This document shows positions 1 to 7,975 of a stretch of 44,497 nt of DNA, one piece after another. The translations under genes and the position numbers were made by a program. Origin of the DNA: Planctomycetota bacterium. GTDB taxonomy: Bacteria > Planctomycetota > B15-G4 > JADJEK01. The stretch lies in NCBI GenBank assembly GCA_016213895.1, contig JACQZJ010000075.1, positions 1 to 44,497 on the forward strand. Direction: 5' to 3'. Numbering within the stretch: position 1 is the first letter of the stretch; every line of letters begins with the position of its first letter. The notes under the pieces were generated by a model, which was not told the origin of the DNA, did not search any database, and saw only the letters and a program-made list of their open reading frames with translations.

Positions 1-1
1 G

Positions 2-889
2 CTGGCGCGGCACATCGACCTGCCGCTCACCCACGAGCCGTTCCGGCGCGTGCGCGGGTTCCGCATGCTCGAGTCCAAGGTCCGGCGGGAGGACGGGACG
101 TTCGTCGACGTGCTGCTTTCCGGGATCAGCCTCTTCGAGCGCGGGAGGTTCATGGGCAAGGTCTTCTTCCTCCAGGACCTGCGCGAGGTCAAGCGGCTGC
201 GGGAGAACGTGATCCGCTCCGAGCGCCTGGCCGCCACGGGGCAGGCGGCCGCCAGCATCAGTCATGCGGCCAAGAACATCCTCGACGGCTTCCTTGGCGG
301 CGCCTACGTGTTCAAACAGGGGCGGGCGAGCGGCAACCAGCGGAAGATGGACAAGGGGTGGGAGATGCTCGAGCGAAACATGGACATCATCGCCCGCCTG
401 GTGAAGGACCTGCTCCGGTTCGCGGAGGATCGTCCGCTCGACCTGGAGGAGCATGAGCCGGCCCGGCTGATCGAGAACAGCATGGCGGCGGCCGCGATCG
501 GCGGAGACGGGCGGATCGCCGTGGAGATGGCCATCGATGAGCCGCGCCAGTCGGTGCGGGTCGACGCGCGATCGTTCGAGCAGTGCCTCGTCGATCTCAT
601 CCGCAACGCGGCCGAGGCTATCCCCGCCGAGCGCGCGGGACGCGTCACGGTCCGCTTCGGGATGAAGGGCGCGGTGCCGTTCTTCGCGGTCACCGACGAC
701 GGCGCGGGAATGAGCGCGGAGACCATCGAGATGGTCAGGGGGGGGATGTACTCGACCAAGGGGTCGAAGGGCACCGGGCTCGGCCTGCTCGTCGTGCAGA
801 GGGTCGTCGGCCAGCACGGCGGCGTGCTGAGGATCGAGTCGGAGGAGGGCGCGGGCTCGACCCTGCGGATCGAGCTGCCTACGAGTTGA
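2..889 (+). CDS. PAS/sensor histidine kinase, 5' end outside window
   Basis: The reading frame is open from the left edge, so the N-terminus lies upstream; the GTG at 50 is not a convincing start. The first ~60 residues look like the end of a PAS domain (EDGTFVDVLLSGISLFERG). A dimerisation/phosphoacceptor helix follows, with SISHAAKNILDGFLGG holding the probable phosphorylated His. The HATPase domain has an N box (LIRNAAEAI), G1 box (DDGAGM) and G2 box (GTGLGLLVVQ). Known role of the family: autophosphorylation on His and transfer to a response regulator, which is not in the window. The H-box variant HAAKNIL instead of HExxNPL belongs to a PAS-linked kinase subgroup. The TGA stop overlaps the end of the convergent gene at 879 by 11 bases. 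No membrane segment is visible in this part; the signal sensed is unknown. Confidence 0.9.
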   Translation: MARHIDLPLTHEPFRRVRGFRMLESKVRREDGTFVDVLLSGISLFERGRFMGKVFFLQDLREVKRLRENVIRSERLAATGQAAASISHAAKNILDGFLGGAYVFKQGRASGNQRKMDKGWEMLERNMDIIARLVKDLLRFAEDRPLDLEEHEPARLIENSMAAAAIGGDGRIAVEMAIDEPRQSVRVDARSFEQCLVDLIRNAAEAIPAERAGRVTVRFGMKGAVPFFAVTDDGAGMSAETIEMVRGGMYSTKGSKGTGLGLLVVQRVVGQHGGVLRIESEEGAGSTLRIELPTS

Positions 890-1553
890 CCTGCTGGAAG
901 GAGCAGGTGCGCTGCTGCACGAACCGATAGGCCCAGGTGAGCCACACGAGCTTCCCCATGTGCGACTTCGGCTCGACGACGCGGAACAGGTCTTCCGGCA
1001 GGTAGCACACGAAGACGGGCTCCTTCAGTCCCTCCAGTTCCTGCGGCGCAGGGCAGGTCCACGGCGACGCAATGACGCCGGTCGAGTCTGCGAGGAGCGG
1101 CAGGCCTTCACTGTCGTCTTTGGGCGTCAACAGCCGGTCGCCCGCGCGTCCGGCTCGAAACTCGAGAGGCGGCGCGAGGCGGGTCCGGTCCAGCACGGAC
1201 CAGGGCGCAAGCGATCGGATCGTGAGGATGTTCAGGAACTCCCAGGCGAGACAGCCGCGTGCTGCCTGCGGAGAGGCGAGCAGAGCGGCAAGCAGCTGCT
1301 CCGAGCAGGGCGTGGCGCCGTCCAGGTCGATGCCCAGCGAGCAGAGGCTCTGCCGCAGAGCAGTGACCGCCGGGCAGCGATCCAGCCGGCCGCCCGGCAG
1401 GCTGCGGCCGAGTTCGGCGAGAGCCCCCTTGACCGCCGTGTCCATCACGTTGCCCAGGTCGCGGTCCTCCCGCAGCCGCATGTAGGAGACAAGCAGCCGC
1501 CAGCGAGGCACTCGCACCGTGATTGCGTCAACCAGACTCGCTCTGCTCTCCAT
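879..1553 (-). CDS. Hypothetical protein, 224 aa
   Basis: I do not recognise a family. The frame is preferred over competitors because its composition is balanced and it fits between the kinase and the GH38 gene. It begins MESRASLVDAITVRV and ends with an aromatic stretch (VWLTWAYRFVQQRTC). There are five or six scattered cysteines, no signal peptide and no membrane segment, so it is probably cytoplasmic. No clear Shine-Dalgarno sequence precedes the ATG, so a GTG about 12 codons downstream is an alternative start. It lies 56 bases downstream of the GH38 gene on the same strand and could be the last cistron of that unit. A CG-rich palindrome at 1571-1584 sits in the gap. The 3' end overlaps the convergent kinase gene. 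Confidence 0.6.
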   Translation of the reverse strand: MESRASLVDAITVRVPRWRLLVSYMRLREDRDLGNVMDTAVKGALAELGRSLPGGRLDRCPAVTALRQSLCSLGIDLDGATPCSEQLLAALLASPQAARGCLAWEFLNILTIRSLAPWSVLDRTRLAPPLEFRAGRAGDRLLTPKDDSEGLPLLADSTGVIASPWTCPAPQELEGLKEPVFVCYLPEDLFRVVEPKSHMGKLVWLTWAYRFVQQRTCSFQQVNS

Positions 1554-1609
1554 GGCGTCACGTTAGGATTCCCGCGCGCGCGGGAGAAGGGCCGCCTGCA
1601 GGCCGCCGC

Positions 1610-4600
1610 TCAGCCCCGCTCGGCGCGCAGCGTGGCGATGCCGCCCGCGGGCAGGTCGATCGCGCCCGTGACGGGCCGGCCGCGCGACTCGTCCGGGCCG
1701 CTCTCGAACAGATCGCCCGCGGTTCCCGGGGCGAAGCGCAGGCGCACGCTCTCGGGCCGGTCCGCGGCGGCGAAGAGCCGGATGATCCAGGCCGCGCCGT
1801 CCTGGCTGGGCCTGAGCGCGGTGACGAGCACGCCGGCGCTGTCGAGGGTGAAGAGCGCGGGCAGGGCCGGCGGTCCGTCCGGCCGCGCGGGCGTGACGAC
1901 CAGCGGCCGGCAGCGCTCGACGCCGAAGCGCGCGGCCTCGGCTTGGTCGAGAAGTCCGGCGTGCGGCCGGATCGAGTAGCGGAAGACCGTCTCCCCTTCC
2001 TGGTCTGCCTTGTAGTTGGTCTCCCAGTAGTTGTTCATCACGTAGGAGAAGAGCCGCGGCGAGGGCTCGATGTGCTTGAGCCAGACCTCGGGGTTGGAGT
2101 GGGCTTCCGCCACGTCGGTGTGGATGTCGCCGACCTGCACGAGCGGCGCGTCCACGGTCGCGAGCGTGACGCCGTAACCGGCGTTCGACGCGTCCACCCA
2201 GCGCTGCGCGGTGAAGTAGTTGCGGCACGCGCCCGGAAGCTGATCGGCCTCGGGGCGGACCACGGCCCAGGGCGTGTCGACGCGCACTTCGCAGTCCGGC
2301 ACTGCGAAGGCGAAACCGAAGTGCACGCCCTCCTTGTCGCGCACCGGCAGCTTGTCGAGCACGTTCGTGACGTCGAGGCGGTCGATGCCGTCGATCAAGC
2401 GCAGGTCGCGCCGCAGAGCGCGCGCTCCGGGCGCGCTGCTCTCCACGCGCAGGGTCGCGACCAGCGGTCCGGGGTCCTGCACCGTGACGCGCACGGGCCC
2501 GGCGCCCTGGCGCTCTGCCGGATCGCGGCCGGCGACGTACACGTACTCGTTCAGGCCGGGCGGCGCGGCGAGTTCCGCGTCGATCCCGGCCGCGCGCAGC
2601 GCGACGATTGCCCCGCTCTCCGCGTCGACGCGCGCCTCGAGCAGGCCGTTCCTGAGCTCGTTGCCCGCGGCTGCAGCGCGGCCCGCGGGCCGCGCGAAGC
2701 CCCTTGCGACGAAGAAGCGCGCCGAGCCAAACGGCGGCACATCGCGCGCGATGAAGGCCAGCTCGCCGCTGCGCAGGCGCTGCGACGGCACCGCGACGCC
2801 GTCCTCGGTCACCACGACGTCGCCGCACAGCTCCCAGTCCGCGGGCACGAGCACGAGATCGGTGCGCGGCCAGGAGGCGACGTTGAACACCTCGAGCGCC
2901 TGCACGTCGCGGCTCTCCGCGCGCCGGCTGGCGAGGGCCGCGTCGAGCAGCTCGCTCGCCGCGCGCTCCGCGTCCCAGGCGAAGCGGCTCTTCCTCGCGG
3001 CTTGGTCCCGGGCGAAGGCCGAGTCGGGCTCGGAAATGCTGTTCCACGCGCCCCAGGTGTGCTCGTCGTAGAGCACGGCGTCGCGCCAGGCCGCGGCGAA
3101 GCGTTCCGCCGGGAAGGACGCGGGCGCGAGCAACGCGAAGAGAGCCTGCGCCGTGAGCAGCGTCTCGGCCGCGCCGCGGTTTTGCGCCGTGTCGGCCGCG
3201 GTCGAGGCCGCGCCGTCTTCCCAGTATGGGGTCAGGTCGCCGCGCCGTGCGGGCAGGCGATCGCCGTAGCGCTCCTCGAAGTCGTGGAACATGCGGCTGG
3301 TCGTGGCGAGGACGATGCGCGGAAAGGCGTGCTGCTCGTTCCAGCGCCGCACGGAGTCGGCGAGGTGCGGATCGGGCGGACCGTTGTCGCCGTCGATGTT
3401 GCAGCGCAGCTGCACCAGGTCGTACGGGTAGCCCTGCTCCCCGAGTCGGTCGAGAAGCTCGAGGACGCGGCGCTCGCCGAGCTTGTCCTCGCGCTCGTTG
3501 TCCGGGTGGCGCCAGCGGTGGAACGTGGCGTAGCCGTCGCCTCCGGCCTGCCAGAACAGGACCTTGTGCCGGCCGCACGGGGACACCCAGTAGAAAGGCC
3601 GGTCGTCCCAGACGCTGATCCAGCCGCGGCGGTGCGAGAGATTCGGTCCAAGCGAGAGGTAGCGGACGCCGCACTGCGCCAAGACCGGCACCAGGCCCCA
3701 GGAGAGGCCCGGCACGTCGCTGATCATGGCCGAGTCGATCGCGATGCCGTGCTCCTGGCGCAGACGCACCGCGTAGTCGAGCAGGGCGAACAGCTCCTCG
3801 TCCGAGTAGAGGGCGGTGAGCGCGTTGCCGTAGAGCGCGTCGAGCCCGATGCGCCCCGCGCGCACAGCCGCGAGGAAGGCCTCGCGCCGCTCCGCATCCG
3901 CTTGCGCGAGGAAGCTCTCCACGGCGAAGAGTCCCTCCGGCAGCCAGCGGAAGCGCGCCTCCTCCGGGAAGTCGTCCGTGGCGCGGATCAGCTCGAGGGC
4001 CGTGTCGAGGTGGGAAAGCTGCAGCGCTTCCACTTCCTCCTGCGTGTGCGTGTAGCCGATGTCGAGGTGCGTGTGGTGCAAGAGGTAGATGATCCAGCGC
4101 CGCACCGGGCGGATCGTGACCGTGGCGGAGGCGAGCGGGCCGCTCTGAGTCGTGTCGAGCGAGAGAGCGAGCGTTTCCGCGTCTTCCCGCTCAGGGATCA
4201 GCGCCTCGAGCGTGCGCACGCCTGGCTCGATCCGCGCGCTCGCGACGTCCTCTGCGCCCACGCGCAACGTCGCGTCGAGCGGCGCGCCGAAGTGGCGCAC
4301 CTGGATGCGGAGCGGCCGCCAGAGCGCGCCGTCCCGCGCGACGAGCATGGGCGGAGCGCAGGCTTCCAGGACGACGGTGCGGGATTTCGGGGTCGCGAGG
4401 CGCGCGCAAGGCGGCGCGTGCAGGCTCACGGCGTCGTACAGGAACCAGCTCCCCTCCACGCTGGCGATGCAGAGGTCGTTCTCGCCGCGCCGCAGGAGCG
4501 CTCCCGGCACGGGCACGGCGATGCGCCGCGGGATCCCCTGTTGCGGGGCGCCCTCGAGCGAGGCGTCCGACGCGCCGGCCAAGGTCTCGAGCGTGGCGAG

Positions 4601-4981
4601 CGTCTCGCCGTTCAGCGCGATCCTGAGGCGCGGAGGCCTGGCGTAGTGCGTGTCTGCGAGGTCGAGCACGAGCAGTCCGTCCTCCGCGCCCGGCGCTTCC
4701 TCCAGCTCGAAGAGGATGGCGAAGGAGTGCTCGCGGCTGCCGGCCCAGGCATCGGCCGGGCCGGGCTGGACGTAGGGCCAGTCCGCGCGCGCGTCGGAGA
4801 GCCCGACCACGAACAGGCCGTCGTGCTCGAAGCGGCCGTACCCGTCCGGGCCGAGCGCCAGCTCCGCTGTCCCTCGATCCTCCCTGCCGATCTCGAAGAG
4901 CGCCGGCGTCGCGCCGGCCTGCGGCGCCGCCTGGCCCGCGCCAGCCGCGGCCAGCAGCATCGCCAAGAGGATTCCGTTCAT
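1610..4981 (-). CDS. Secreted glycoside hydrolase family 38 (alpha-mannosidase-like)
   Basis: The protein has 1123 aa. The ATG at 4981 overlaps the stop of the upstream regulator (ATGA) and is followed by a short signal peptide (MNGILLAMLLAAAGAGQAA), so I reject longer starts. Residues ~30-290 form a beta-sandwich-like N-terminal region. The GH38 catalytic domain starts around residue 297 with the zinc motif H303-T-H305-L-D307 and continues to a probable nucleophile Asp at ~422 (SDVPGLSWGL), then FYWVSPCGRHKVLFWQAGGDG. The C-terminal half is beta-rich, as in GH38 C-terminal domains. Members cleave alpha-mannosyl linkages using zinc; the exact substrate cannot be read here. Export plus coupling to a GntR-LacI regulator suggests an inducible periplasmic or surface glycan-degrading enzyme. 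Confidence 0.88.
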   Translation of the reverse strand: MNGILLAMLLAAAGAGQAAPQAGATPALFEIGREDRGTAELALGPDGYGRFEHDGLFVVGLSDARADWPYVQPGPADAWAGSREHSFAILFELEEAPGAEDGLLVLDLADTHYARPPRLRIALNGETLATLETLAGASDASLEGAPQQGIPRRIAVPVPGALLRRGENDLCIASVEGSWFLYDAVSLHAPPCARLATPKSRTVVLEACAPPMLVARDGALWRPLRIQVRHFGAPLDATLRVGAEDVASARIEPGVRTLEALIPEREDAETLALSLDTTQSGPLASATVTIRPVRRWIIYLLHHTHLDIGYTHTQEEVEALQLSHLDTALELIRATDDFPEEARFRWLPEGLFAVESFLAQADAERREAFLAAVRAGRIGLDALYGNALTALYSDEELFALLDYAVRLRQEHGIAIDSAMISDVPGLSWGLVPVLAQCGVRYLSLGPNLSHRRGWISVWDDRPFYWVSPCGRHKVLFWQAGGDGYATFHRWRHPDNEREDKLGERRVLELLDRLGEQGYPYDLVQLRCNIDGDNGPPDPHLADSVRRWNEQHAFPRIVLATTSRMFHDFEERYGDRLPARRGDLTPYWEDGAASTAADTAQNRGAAETLLTAQALFALLAPASFPAERFAAAWRDAVLYDEHTWGAWNSISEPDSAFARDQAARKSRFAWDAERAASELLDAALASRRAESRDVQALEVFNVASWPRTDLVLVPADWELCGDVVVTEDGVAVPSQRLRSGELAFIARDVPPFGSARFFVARGFARPAGRAAAAGNELRNGLLEARVDAESGAIVALRAAGIDAELAAPPGLNEYVYVAGRDPAERQGAGPVRVTVQDPGPLVATLRVESSAPGARALRRDLRLIDGIDRLDVTNVLDKLPVRDKEGVHFGFAFAVPDCEVRVDTPWAVVRPEADQLPGACRNYFTAQRWVDASNAGYGVTLATVDAPLVQVGDIHTDVAEAHSNPEVWLKHIEPSPRLFSYVMNNYWETNYKADQEGETVFRYSIRPHAGLLDQAEAARFGVERCRPLVVTPARPDGPPALPALFTLDSAGVLVTALRPSQDGAAWIIRLFAAADRPESVRLRFAPGTAGDLFESGPDESRGRPVTGAIDLPAGGIATLRAERG

Positions 4982-6099
4982 CGCAGCTCCTTGCTTTCCG
5001 CGTCGCCGCGCGTGGACGCGCGCACCACGATCTCGCAGTCGATGACGATCTGCACTGCTCCGGCGGCGGCGTCGCCGATTCTCCGCACCAGCGCCTCGTG
5101 GCACGCGCGGGCGAAGGCGCGCGCCGGCAGGTGGATCGTGGTGAGGGGCACGGGCATGAGCGACGCGATCGGCTCGTCGTCGCAGCCGGCGAGCCGGATG
5201 TCCTGGCCGACGGCCAGGCCCAGGCCCGCGAGCAGGCGGCCGACCTGCGCCGCCGAGCGATCCGTCTCGCAGATGATGGCATCCGGGCGGCCGTGCGTCA
5301 CGAGGTCGCGGCAGGAAGACTCGCCGAAGCGCTCGCTCAGCCGGACGAGCCGCGCGTCCGCGGGAGAGCCGTGCGCGAGATGGGCCTCGCGGAAGCCGGC
5401 GAGCCGCTCGAGGAGCGAAGGCGCTGCCTGCGCGGCGCCGAGGAAGGCGATGCGCCGGCAGCCGAGCCGCAGCAGGTGGTCGGCGAGGAGGTAGCCGCCG
5501 CGGCGGTGGTCGAACGCGACGCGCGTGAACTCGCTGCGCGCGGGGAAGGGCTCGAGGTCCCGGCCCGCGAGCACCACGGCCACGCCGGCGCGCGCGAGCT
5601 GGGTTGCGACCTCGCGGTTCAAGCTGGAGAGAGCAGGGGGCAGCTCGGCCGGGTGGAAGAGCACTCCCTTGACACCGCGCCGGATCAGCTCGTTCACAGC
5701 AGCGAGCGTGCGATCAGCGAGCGGTAGGTCGCCTTGCGGCAGACACTGCAGCAGAAACGGGTTGCCGTCGCGGCCCGCGATCTCAGCGAGGTGCTGCTGG
5801 ATCGTGCCTTCGACGTGGGGGAGGGGAGCGCCGCTCTCGACCCAGGAGAGGAACATGGCGAGCGACGCACGTCCGGCCACACCCTTGCTCTCCCGCACGA
5901 ACGTCCCTGAGCCGCGCCGGCGGCGAATCAAGCCTTGCGCTTCGATGTCATGCATGGCGCGGCTCACCGTTGTGCGCGACGCGCAAAAATGATGCATCAA
6001 TCCTGCTTCGGTGGGCAGGCGGTCTCCAGGCTTGTAGACCCCGGACCTGATCTCGCGCAGGAGCGTGTCAAAGATCTTGCGGTGAAGTGCTTTGCTCAC
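4978..6099 (-). CDS. GntR-type transcriptional regulator with LacI-like sugar-binding domain
   Basis: The 373-aa protein has an N-terminal winged helix of the GntR family (residues ~1-72; PGDRLPTEAGLMHHFCASR, then RRRRGSGTFV). A periplasmic-binding-protein-like sensor follows (residues ~85-360), with the LacI-family signature GCDDEPIASLMPVPLTTIHL near the C-terminus. Such hybrids (AraR type) bind palindromic operators and are released by a sugar. The gene is translationally coupled (ATGA, 4978-4981) to the secreted GH38 enzyme, so I infer that it controls this enzyme and itself. The effector is likely a sugar released by the hydrolase. An AT-rich dyad lies 63-102 bases upstream of the ATG and is a natural operator candidate. 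Confidence 0.9.
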   Translation of the reverse strand: MSKALHRKIFDTLLREIRSGVYKPGDRLPTEAGLMHHFCASRTTVSRAMHDIEAQGLIRRRRGSGTFVRESKGVAGRASLAMFLSWVESGAPLPHVEGTIQQHLAEIAGRDGNPFLLQCLPQGDLPLADRTLAAVNELIRRGVKGVLFHPAELPPALSSLNREVATQLARAGVAVVLAGRDLEPFPARSEFTRVAFDHRRGGYLLADHLLRLGCRRIAFLGAAQAAPSLLERLAGFREAHLAHGSPADARLVRLSERFGESSCRDLVTHGRPDAIICETDRSAAQVGRLLAGLGLAVGQDIRLAGCDDEPIASLMPVPLTTIHLPARAFARACHEALVRRIGDAAAGAVQIVIDCEIVVRASTRGDAESKELR

Positions 6100-6161
6100 G
6101 ACGCTGCCCTCGTCTCTGCCAGGGTTCGCCAGTGAGGACGAGGTTACACGGGAGCTGCCAG

Positions 6162-6203
6162 AAATGATAGGTCAATTACTTCGTTAAACGTCATATCATT
6201 TAA
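6162..6203. promoter_or_regulatory. AT-rich inverted repeats, probable operator/promoter of the GntR-GH38 unit
   Basis: An AT-rich island interrupts otherwise very GC-rich DNA upstream of the regulator gene at 6099. AAATGATA (6162-6169) is exactly complementary to TATCATTT (6194-6201) across a 24-base spacer. A second, imperfect 20-base dyad spans 6184-6203 with TTAAA/TTTAA ends (7 of 10 pairs match). AT-rich palindromes are typical binding sites for GntR/LacI-type proteins. Autoregulation is inferred. No canonical -35/-10 pair is clear enough to name. Confidence 0.45.
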
Positions 6204-6254
6204 GCCGGAGAAGCGACGACGTGAGAAGGGTTGGCCGGCGCCAGAGAGCGGTGC

Positions 6255-6296
6255 GAAAAGAGAAGAGCCGCCCCAGCCGTGAGGCTGGAGCGGCTC
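6255..6296 (-). terminator. Rho-independent terminator of the RRM protein gene
   Basis: GAGCCGC and CCAGCC (6265-6278) pair with GGCTGG and GCGGCTC (6283-6296), giving a 14-position stem with one C/A mismatch and a GTGA loop. On the minus strand the hairpin runs directly into a T-rich tract (TTCTCTTTTC, 6255-6264). It lies 37 bases beyond the RRM gene stop and separates that gene from the regulator operon. Confidence 0.85.
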
Positions 6297-6332
6297 CTCG
6301 TGTCGTGCGTGGTATGAGAGGACTACCCCTGG

Positions 6333-6653
6333 TTACCAGCGACCGCCGCGCTTGCCGCCGCCGCCGCCGCCACCACCACCGCCGCCACCGCTACGCTCCG
6401 GGCGGTTTTCCCTGGGACGGGCCTCGTTCACCTTCAGGCTCCGGCCGGCAAACTCTTTGCCGTCCAGGGCCTCGATGGCCGCCCGCGCCTCGGCCGCATT
6501 CGTCCTCTCGACGAACGCGAAGCCGCGGGACCTGCCGGTTGCGGGGTCCGTAACCACCCGCACGACTCCAACGGAACCGAACTCCTGGAAGAGCCCCTGG
6601 AGGTCCGACTCCTTGGTCTCGTACGGGATGTTCCCCACGTAAATGCGTGCCAC
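6333..6653 (-). CDS. RRM-domain RNA-binding protein with poly-glycine tail
   Basis: This is a 106-aa single-RRM protein of the type common in cyanobacteria, planctomycetes and proteobacteria. The start is a GTG at 6653, preceded by GGAG at 9-base spacing; it gives the typical N-terminus MARIYVGNIPYETKESDL. RNP2 is IYVGNI (residues 4-9) and RNP1 is RGFAFVE (residues ~43-49), both with the aromatic residues that stack on RNA. The fold ends near LKVNEARPR (residue ~81). The tail has 12 consecutive glycines then KRGGRW, like RGG/GAR-type disordered RNA-binding tails. Family members are often cold-induced RNA chaperones. It is monocistronic, with a strong terminator after it. A 213-base leader region follows to the next gene, with no ORF and no clear regulatory element. 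Confidence 0.93.
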   Translation of the reverse strand: MARIYVGNIPYETKESDLQGLFQEFGSVGVVRVVTDPATGRSRGFAFVERTNAAEARAAIEALDGKEFAGRSLKVNEARPRENRPERSGGGGGGGGGGGGKRGGRW

Positions 6654-6866
6654 GACGGAGATCTCCGTTCCCGAAAGCCAAATCCGATCGTGATCTTCGG
6701 GTGGAGAATCGCGTCGGAGACACGGGTCCGCTTCGCCACAGGGCCTCACGGACTCGCGCAATGCTGGAAACGCGGAGCACTCTAGCCGATTCCCAGAGAA
6801 AAGGGCCACGAAAACTCCGCCAGGAATGCGAGTGGCAAGAGGGGCCTCGCGGGCCGCGCGGGACGG

Positions 6867-7895
6867 TCACTCGCCCTCGCACGCCATCGCGGCGTCAAGC
6901 AGCGCCTTCACGGTCTCGAGGGCCTCGAGGAAAGGACACTCCTCCGCCTTGATCTTGAGCATGCTGGCGATCGGCAGGATGGCATCCCGCACGCGGGCGT
7001 TCCTCACCAACACCTTCGCCGGGATGGCGTGCGCTGCCTGCATGGCCGCGAGGAACTGCTCGCGCATGAGGCCTCCGTCGCAGGGCGGTTCAGACACCTG
7101 CGAGTGGACGACGAAGCCCTCGCCGTGGTCGACCGTGAGGGTGAGGATCGCGAAGTACGGGCGCCGCTCGCCGTCGTCGATGATCGCGGAGGCGTGGAAG
7201 AGGTCGAACTCCCACGCGGCGGGCGCTCGTTCGCAGTCCTTGAGGATGCGCTGCAGGCGCACGCGGTCGATCGGCGGAAGGTCGGGCTCGGGCGGGGGCG
7301 GGCCCGGACGCACGTGCTCGTCGGCCCAGCGCGCGTCTCCCCCCTGCTGCAGGGCGCTGCGCACCAGGAACGCACCCGCGCCGGGGCTCAGGAACGCGTC
7401 GGGATCGGCTGCCATCTGGCAGGAGCGCGCGACTACCATGGCCTGGCGCAAGGCAGTGGCGAGAAAGCGCGCCTCGGCGCGCTGCAGGTGCCACGGCACG
7501 TGGTCCGGCCGGCAGGAGCGGAAACGCGGCCACGCCCCGCGGCCGCGGAAGCGCAGCCCCAGCGCCTTGATGACCGCGCGATCCCGCTCGTCCAGCTCCT
7601 CGCGATCGACGAACTCGGCGACGAACCCGCGATGCTGGAAAAGAGCCAGCTCCGGGTCGGTCTATCCCTGGAGGGTGCACCGCAGCAGATCGAATCCGTC
7701 GTCCCCGAGGTGGACGCCGAGGCCAAAGACCTCCCGCCCTCCGCCGAGCACGACGCACCAGCCGACCTCGCCGCCCTCCGGGTCGCGCACGCCGAACAGG
7801 TTGCTGTTCGTCATCCACTCCCAGGCGCCGAGCTGCTTGTAGTCGCGCGCCGCTTCGTAGAGGGAACGCCACTCCTCGATGGTCGGTTCGTCCAT
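6867..7895 (-). pseudogene. DUF7309/DUF6930-like protein interrupted by in-frame TAG
   Basis: Two segments in the same frame (7895-7665 and 7661-6867) form one gene of 342 codons broken only by TAG at 7662-7664 (codon 78). Read through, the product starts MDEPTIEEWRSLYEAARDYK and continues with ALGLRFRGRGAWPRFRS and VPWHLQRAEARFLATALRQA. These resemble the DUF7309 and DUF6930 modules found together in proteins of unknown function in firmicutes and planctomycetes (family assignment from memory). The part after the stop stays coherent with no frame change, so the lesion is a single base change, a recoded codon or a sequencing error. TAG is used as a normal stop elsewhere in the window (9731-9733 and 32804-32806). 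No function is known. Confidence 0.75.
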
Positions 7896-7975
7896 GGCCG
7901 GATCATACCCGCGGCCCGAGAGGCGCCGCAGCAGGCAGGACGACTAGTTTTACGGGCTGCTACACTTCGCGCGCC

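Noticed and set aside
1571-1584. CG palindrome CCCGCGCGCGCGGG as a terminator or operator
   Set aside because: Self-complementary CG runs are expected at this base composition, and no loop or T tract accompanies it.
1523-5494. Very long plus-strand open frame opposite the GH38 and regulator genes
   Set aside because: It is a GC-driven shadow rich in Arg/Ala/Glu/Val with no domain. The minus strand has clear GH38 and GntR motifs.
7662-7664. TAG read as pyrrolysine throughout the genome
   Set aside because: TAG is the apparent normal stop of the symporter gene (9731-9733) and of the TPR gene (32804-32806), and no pyrrolysine genes are visible.
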